Source of the DNA: Trissonchulus latispiculum | Taxonomy: Eukaryota; Nematoda; Enoplea; Enoplida; Ironidae | Direction: 5' to 3' | NCBI GenBank assembly: GCA_030248195.1 | Contig: JASAND010016395.1 | Location: 1-64,000 of the forward strand | DNA: 64,000 nucleotides | Shown here: positions 61,401-64,000 of the stretch, piece after piece | Numbering within the stretch: the stretch's first letter is position 1 | Layout of the letters: the number at the start of each line of letters is the position of its first letter | The notes under the pieces: generated by a model | The model's input: the letters and a program-made list of their open reading frames with translations, nothing else | What the model was told of the DNA's origin: nothing | Database searches by the model: none | Program-made: the position numbers and the translations under genes

Positions 61401-63950
61401 TCACATTCTTTTAACCACTATACCAGGCAACCACTTCTCCCCACCGCACATCTGCAAATGCTCGGACTTGGTTTTCCCTGTGATGCAAATTTCGCATTCT
61501 TGAAAGCACAATTTGGCGCGATGTGACCGCAAATACCATTCACTTTCCTACATTAAAGCAGATGCCTAAGCGGTCGCGAAAATGAAAACGAAAAACCTTC
61601 CTATAAAATACTGAGCGAGCACTAGCTTGTAAGAGTTGGAAAAGCTGCAAAGATAAAAGGATTTTGAAAATCTAAAGATTTTCAATAATAACAAATAATT
61701 CTAATAAAAATTCAAACCTTAACCGATTTTCTTCGTTCTTGCGTTGTTCTGCGTGGTTTTCAGATGGGAAAATTTTCCTGAAAGAAATTTTTAGCGTGCA
61801 TATTCCAGAGAAAACCACATTAAACCGATCTTTTGAAATGTTTGAAATTTTTCAAAATTTTAAATTCTATAAAAATTTCTGTCTCCACATAACGATTCAG
61901 AAAATATATAGCGTTATTTGTCTCCGGTGAATACTAAATGCTGCATAAGTGATCACAGTTTTGTACACACATTTTTGTGTCAGACTTAGTGTCAAACTGA
62001 CTGAAGCAATGGTATCTGTTAATGCTTCCTTTCTTTAGTTGTGGTTGTGCCACCTTTTTATTGCGTAATAATTGACTTTTAAAGAAATGAAATGCATTTG
62101 AAAAAAATTGAAACTGCATATGTCGCCAAAATAGTGCAATTAAAATCACAATATTTTGCACGCTAATAATAGCTGTTGACTAAAATTGAAACCATCACTC
62201 CTGCTCCTTAAAGCTTATCAGTAGTAGCTTATTATCTACATTAAAAAGAAAAAATTATAACACTGTTACTAAATATTGCATTTGCTGGGTCTCGAACCCA
62301 CAACCGTGCGCTCGCGATAAATTGTAGCTAACTGTTCAAAATACTGTTACACTGTTAGATTGTTTAACTGATAGTTAACAGTCCTTTTATGCAACGAAAT
62401 TTGGAACACTGTTCATGTACAGTACAACACGTACAGTACCATGCACGAGAAGGGTAACAGTTGACGGAATCGTCAAATTGAAATTTTCGTAAGTTCGCCC
62501 TTTTCGCCAATGTTCACGAATGTCGCAATGCGATACACGGAGTATCGCCGAATTCTCGACTTCGTCAACTGTTACCCTTCTCGTGCAGGGTACTGTTACA
62601 CTTCCTAATAGCAAGAGTACATAACACATAACAGTACGACAGCTGTCATACTCTATGTATTATCAGCTGGACACATCCTCTGCACGCTAACGGCTGACCC
62701 CCCAAATTGGTGCCAACTCAAAACGGGGGATCGCTCACTCGCTCTATGCTTGTGTGCTAAAGCTCGAAAACACAAGCCCTACGTGCGCGAGTTTTGTGTC
62801 TGTTTAGTTTTTTAGAACACATTCATAGCGGCCAAAACTTCATGAAGTGGAGAGGTGGTGAGTCCAATTTGCAGGGGAGGGGGGGTCAGCCGTTAGCGTG
62901 TAGAGGCTGTGTCACGCTTATAATACATAGAGTATGCCAGCTGTCATACTCTTTATGTACTCTTGCTAATAGTAATTGAGATGAAAAATTTAAACGGTAT
63001 TATCTCACTAACCCTTCGTCCGATTGTAATAATTTCAACGGTTCTTGAATCAGAAAAGCCTCCTATTTCTTTTAAACACCTTTTTAGCGACGATAGCGTC
63101 GTCACGCGCGGCCATCTGCGCGCGGCGCGTGTATCGTTAGCACATGCATGTTGACGTACGACGACTTCTATGTTTGCTGATGTCTTTCTTCTTAGGGTCG
63201 CGGCGAATCCGGACACCCACCGTTGGAAAGAGCGTGTGATTCTGCGTCGAATGGTACAAAAAGCATGGCCCTGTGACAATTGCAGCAAAAGTTAGGTTCG
63301 AAAAACCGACTCAGGGCAATTTTTCTCTCTATCCCGAATAATCAATTTCCGTGGCCTCACCATGTTACAAAAACTTTGCACACATCGTCCCAAGCAACCG
63401 TTCTTTGCAGTTTCCGATAAAATTTTTAGATTTTGGTTTTTTACAGTACCCTGCACGAGAAGGGTAACAGTTGACGGAATCGTCCAGTTGACGTAAACTG
63501 TTCGCCATTTTCGCCAATGTTCACGAATGTCGCAATTCACACACGAAGTATCGCCAACTTCTCGACTTCGTTAACTGTTACCCTTCTCGTGCAGGCTACT
63601 GTATACATAGTCTTATTTCTATACTAAGCGAAAAACAAAGAACAGTTAACGTTCTACGAATGCAAATTAAAAACATTAAGCTTAAACTTTCCTATTATAG
63701 GTAAGATAGAATCTAACAAGGTACACAGTGTGAGGAAACAGAACGACCAGGTTTTACCCCCGTTTATTTTATTTAGATTTTAATTATTAGTGCTCAATAG
63801 ACTAGCTTGCACCAAGGTTCATGTATTAGGTATCAGTCAAAATATACAGTCCTCCTAAGCCATCTATGAGTAAAAACTTACCGTATATAGGGCACCTCCA
63901 ATAGCGGGGCCAACCATAAAGCCAAGACCACTGAATGTTTCTAACAAACC
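49258..63950 (-). CDS. SLC18B1: SLC18B1-like vesicular (polyamine) transporter, eight exons, 5' end missing
   Basis: A major facilitator superfamily 12-TM protein. SLC18B1 is known as a vesicular polyamine/H+ exchanger in mammals. Exons in coding order: 63950-63882, 56484-56391, 55954-55821, 53830-53732, 53596-53406, 52283-52209, 50041-49948, 49413-49258. All junction phases agree and give 303 residues plus stop. Landmarks: GLGFMVGPAIGGALY (MFS motif C-like, TM5), LGGFQLPFSVLG (TM6), FLDPTLQPHL and FNLSPMILGLMFL (TM7), GHGKPIMVFGTVLSLIGYLL (TM8-9), NFELYGMVSGLF and GAFIGPTIGG (TM11). About 150 N-terminal residues lie beyond the window. The 7.4-kb intron between the first two exons holds the gypsy and SINE insertions. 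Substrate specificity is inferred from the family only. Confidence 0.9.
49414..49947. other. Last intron of the SLC18B1-like gene
   Basis: No repeat or RNA recognised. A C run lies at about 49897-49903. Confidence 0.5.
49948..50041 (-). CDS. SLC18B1: SLC18B1-like exon (TM11-12)
   Basis: Acceptor TACTTTTTTAG. Reads AFIGPTIGGALVDYIGFGWS and then STIIASVHLIA. Donor GTATGT. Reading through the donor instead would add ten residues to a TGA (an alternative end). Confidence 0.9.
50130..51210. repeat. Degenerate 160-bp tandem repeat with GCTTTCGAATGATACC motif
   Basis: The motif lies at 50174, 50334, 50494, 50653, 51001 and 51148, spaced by 160, 160, 159, 348 and 147 bp. Each unit also has ATTACAACTTTTT before the motif and TTCAATTTTGACCAATTTT-like sequence after it. 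The long gap is explained by the repeat inserted at about 50710-50945. Confidence 0.85.
50710..50945. mobile_element. Retroposon-like repeat with AAT tail, copy 1
   Basis: A G/C-rich head, then AATGAGGTATCAACCACCTC, AATCTAGAGATAGAGGGGGG and a short (AAT)n tract near 50870. It shares these blocks with copies at 51600-51800 and 52740-53145, and the simple tail suggests retroposition. Confidence 0.6.
51600..51800. mobile_element. Retroposon-like repeat with AAT tail, copy 2
   Basis: Contains AAAATAAGGTATCAACCACC, AATCTCGAGATCTAGGGGGG, ACAGACGGATAATAATAATA and a longer (AAT)n tail at about 51718-51741. Preceding sequence (51400-51600) matches the GACCAAGGGG fold-back family in part. Confidence 0.6.
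52209..52283 (-). CDS. SLC18B1: SLC18B1-like exon (TM11 start)
   Basis: Acceptor TTCTTCTAG. Reads SNGFPDNFELYGMVSGLFQS and then AMAFG. Phase 2 in, phase 2 out. Donor GTATGT. Confidence 0.9.
52740..53145. mobile_element. Retroposon-like repeat with AAT/AAG tail, copy 3
   Basis: A G-rich head near 52748-52820, then a variant of the shared motif (ATAGCTTTCATATGAAATACC at 52902-52922), AATCTAGAGAACGAGGGGGA and an (AAT)/(AAG) tail near 53124-53141. It overlaps an SLC18B1-like intron only. Confidence 0.5.
53406..53596 (-). CDS. SLC18B1: SLC18B1-like exon (TM9-10)
   Basis: Reads GHGKPIMVFGTVLSLIGYLL and then LGPTP and LWLICISLGIIGLGIGAQV, and ends two bases into a Lys codon at GTAAGA. The DKK/GHGKP junction restores the conserved cytosolic MFS loop. 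Confidence 0.9.
53732..53830 (-). CDS. SLC18B1: SLC18B1-like exon (TM8)
   Basis: Acceptor TTTTTCCAG. 33 codons reading FNLSPMILGLMFLIASGIYT and then PAWGAFIDKK. Weak donor GTTACT. Confidence 0.9.
53831..55820. repeat. Intron with a GGCCAAATGGCC element and an ATTC microsatellite
   Basis: TTAGGCCAAATGGCCTCAAC occurs at about 54280 and again at 54807 in the same orientation, with further TTTAGGCCAT blocks between, suggesting the two ends of one 600-bp element. (ATTC)n lies at 54921-54946. The rest is ordinary intron with no exon found. Confidence 0.5.
55821..55954 (-). CDS. SLC18B1: SLC18B1-like exon (loop and TM7)
   Basis: Acceptor TTATTACAG. Reads KPEKRSSVWLLLKIGAVRVS and then SIAFLDPTLQPHLKD. 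FLDPTL is a hallmark of this family. Donor GTAAGC. Confidence 0.9.
56391..56484 (-). CDS. SLC18B1: SLC18B1-like exon (TM6)
   Basis: Acceptor TTGTTACAG. Reads LGGFQLPFSVLGILLIISAF and then CSIPLIPSQNP, and leaves in phase 1 with a weak donor, GTTCAT. No long frame marks it. It was found by matching the expected motif and both flanking phases. Confidence 0.85.
57124..57336. mobile_element. 213-bp fold-back MITE, CAAGAGTAC family
   Basis: CAAGAGTACATAATA at the left and TATGTACTCTTG at the right are inverted. ACGAAAC and ATGAAAC flank it (6 of 7 bases). It is a shortened relative of 40157-40811. Confidence 0.88.
57356..57425. mobile_element. Fragment of the CTGGCTTTTTCCTA MITE family
   Basis: CTGGCTTTTTCCTACAGGGG followed by CCACCC and CCCGCCTGCC resembles the left end of 14746-15496. 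The other end is not present. Confidence 0.55.
57797..58118 (+). mobile_element. tRNA-derived SINE (Leu/Ser-like head) with 10-bp target duplication
   Basis: The head has a pol III A box (TGGCCGAATGG, 57813-57823) and B box (GTAGTTCGATCC, 57862-57873), with a long variable region as in class II (Leu/Ser) tRNAs. The tRNA-unrelated body includes TTGGTCGGTAAATGGGTACC. TTTTTCTTCG flanks both sides (57787-57796 and 58119-58128). It cannot be a working tRNA because the anticodon stem does not pair. Confidence 0.85.
58770..59410. repeat. Fold-back element, TTCGTTAGCTCA family
   Basis: Arms of about 310 bp meet near 59080-59100 (AAGCTTAAGAGGTAAGCTTA). CTTTTCGTTAGCTCAG at 59055 is opposite CTGAGCTAACGAAAAG at 59108, and GTAAGGGGGGACCAAGGGGG at 58938 is opposite CCCCTTGGTCCCCCCCTTAC. 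It is the most complete copy of the family seen at 20808 and 30830. Confidence 0.88.
59585..61384 (-). pseudogene. Ty3/gypsy retrotransposon pol fragment: RNase H and integrase
   Basis: An open frame of 599 residues with, in order, RNase H (CDASP near residue 25, an acidic IEKE near 65, TDHKPL near 92, NADGLSRLP near 138), an H2C2 zinc finger (LHESHPG near 245, CSNCC near 278), and the integrase core with catalytic D (HVDFAGP, 309), D (SDNGPHF, 363) and E (MAERFVQ, 399). A basic C-terminal domain follows. This is gypsy order (RNase H before integrase). Protease and the RT polymerase part are absent. No LTRs or primer-binding site were found, so it is a truncated, immobile fragment despite its intact frame. 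Confidence 0.9.
61408..61530 (-). pseudogene. Rearranged gypsy junction: 38-bp integrase-tail copy plus gag zinc-knuckle remnant
   Basis: 61408-61445 is an exact copy of 59883-59920, which encodes part of the integrase C-terminal region. Beyond it (reverse strand, about 61446-61530) lies a frame with CGHIAPNCAFKNAKF, a CCHC-knuckle-like gag end. So gag sequence is joined to RNase H through a piece of the 3' pol, skipping protease and RT. Confidence 0.7.
62106..62432. other. Intron sequence with a pol III B-box-like motif
   Basis: On the reverse strand near 62285-62300 lies GGGTTCGAGACCC, a B-box-like/T-arm-like hairpin, but no matching A box or cloverleaf could be found. It may be a decayed tRNA or SINE end. 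Confidence 0.3.
62433..62596. mobile_element. Small MITE, ACAGTACC(C/A)TGCACGAG ends, copy 1
   Basis: GCACGAGAAGGGTAACAGTT near the left end is inverted at the right end. The centre CCAATGTTCACGAATGTCGC is shared with copy 2. A TA at each end is the possible target. Confidence 0.85.
62612..62965. mobile_element. 354-bp fold-back MITE, CAAGAGTAC family, 7-bp target duplication
   Basis: CAAGAGTACATAA at the left and TTATGTACTCTTG region at the right are inverted. CTAATAG is exactly duplicated at 62605-62611 and 62966-62972. The arms include CAGCTGTCATACTCT and CGCTAACGGCTGACC. The centre is G/C-run rich. Confidence 0.93.
62973..63442. other. Intron sequence without recognised feature
   Basis: A moderately GC-rich patch at 63090-63170 contains GCGCGGCCATCTGCGCGCGG. 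The mirrored short open frames on the two strands show no domain. Confidence 0.4.
63443..63602. mobile_element. Small MITE, ACAGTACCCTGCACGAG ends, copy 2
   Basis: The same inverted ends and centre as 62433-62596, about 160 bp. The two copies lie 850 bp apart in one intron. Confidence 0.85.
63882..63950 (-). CDS. SLC18B1: SLC18B1-like exon (TM5, MFS motif C)
   Basis: Acceptor TTTTGCAG. 23 complete codons reading GLLETFSGLGFMVGPAIGG and then ALYT. Donor GTAAGT. Confidence 0.9.
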
Positions 63951-64000
63951 CTGCAAAACAATGTTTACTAAAAGAAATTGTTTTCTAAATATTCACTATA

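Larger units (their letters stand above)
57485..62105. repeat. Large inverted repeat (arms about 600 bp) hosting several insertions
   Basis: 57485-57796 pairs with 61790-62105 (for example AAAGGTGGCACAACCAC with its inverse near 62042), and 58130-58345 pairs with 61562-61785 (CTTAGGCATCTGC region). The left arm is interrupted by the SINE at 57797, and the centre holds a fold-back element and the gypsy fragment. The right arm lacks the SINE, so the arms are older than the SINE. Confidence 0.85.

Noticed and set aside
62280..62310. Intact tRNA gene on the reverse strand
   Set aside because: Only a B-box-like T-arm. No acceptor stem, D arm or anticodon arm could be folded around it.

Overview
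The window is animal nuclear DNA: two intron-rich, protein-coding genes with GT-AG introns, embedded in a very dense bed of transposon-derived repeats. I see no bacterial, organellar or rRNA signatures. The combination (a metazoan-type sphingolipid desaturase, a SLC18B1-type vesicular transporter, a CR1-like LINE tail, hAT and fold-back MITEs, long satellites) suggests a marine invertebrate, perhaps a sponge or another early-branching lineage, but the species cannot be fixed from sequence alone. 

Genes. On the + strand, eight exons between 4831 and 30126 encode all but the N-terminus of a sphingolipid delta-4 desaturase (DEGS1-like). All three histidine boxes are present, all phases fit, and the enzyme carries an unusually long C-terminal tail. 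On the - strand, eight exons between 63950 and 49258 encode the C-terminal two thirds of a 12-TM major facilitator transporter of the SLC18B1 (vesicular polyamine transporter) type. The two genes converge. Their 5' ends lie outside the window, and about 19 kb of repeat-rich DNA separates their stop codons. 

Repeat landscape. 1-4763: an AT-rich minisatellite followed by a decayed CR1/L2-like LINE (PHD-finger ORF1, endonuclease-RT ORF2, ATTCTTGT tail) ending 67 bp before a desaturase splice acceptor. 5007-5740: a long inverted repeat. 6146-12640, 15497-17040 and 23215-26669: composite elements built from a hairpin-bearing leader, a central 145-174 bp satellite and, in the larger ones, an 0.8-0.9 kb fold-back end block. 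Satellites of different sequence sit in the same place between related flanks. 13020-14248, 22740-22984 and 41371-41740: a MITE family made of its own short motif. 17205-17587, 27816-28118, 31239-33208 and 31710-32068: C[A/T]GG...-ended elements with about 6-bp target duplications. 21219-22407, 23873-24152, 26708-27109 and 46532-46947: hAT-type MITEs with 8-bp target duplications. 38713-41238: four transposons nested one inside another. 57485-62105: a large inverted repeat hosting a tRNA-derived SINE, another fold-back element and a rearranged Ty3/gypsy fragment. A CAAGAGTAC-ended fold-back family with 7-bp target duplications occurs at 40157, 57124 and 62612. 

No joint pathway is implied for the two genes: one makes a ceramide double bond at the ER, the other loads secretory vesicles. 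The most novel material is the modular satellite-bearing composite elements and a roughly 45-bp sequence (core GCTTTCGAATGATACC) that recurs in otherwise unrelated repeats.
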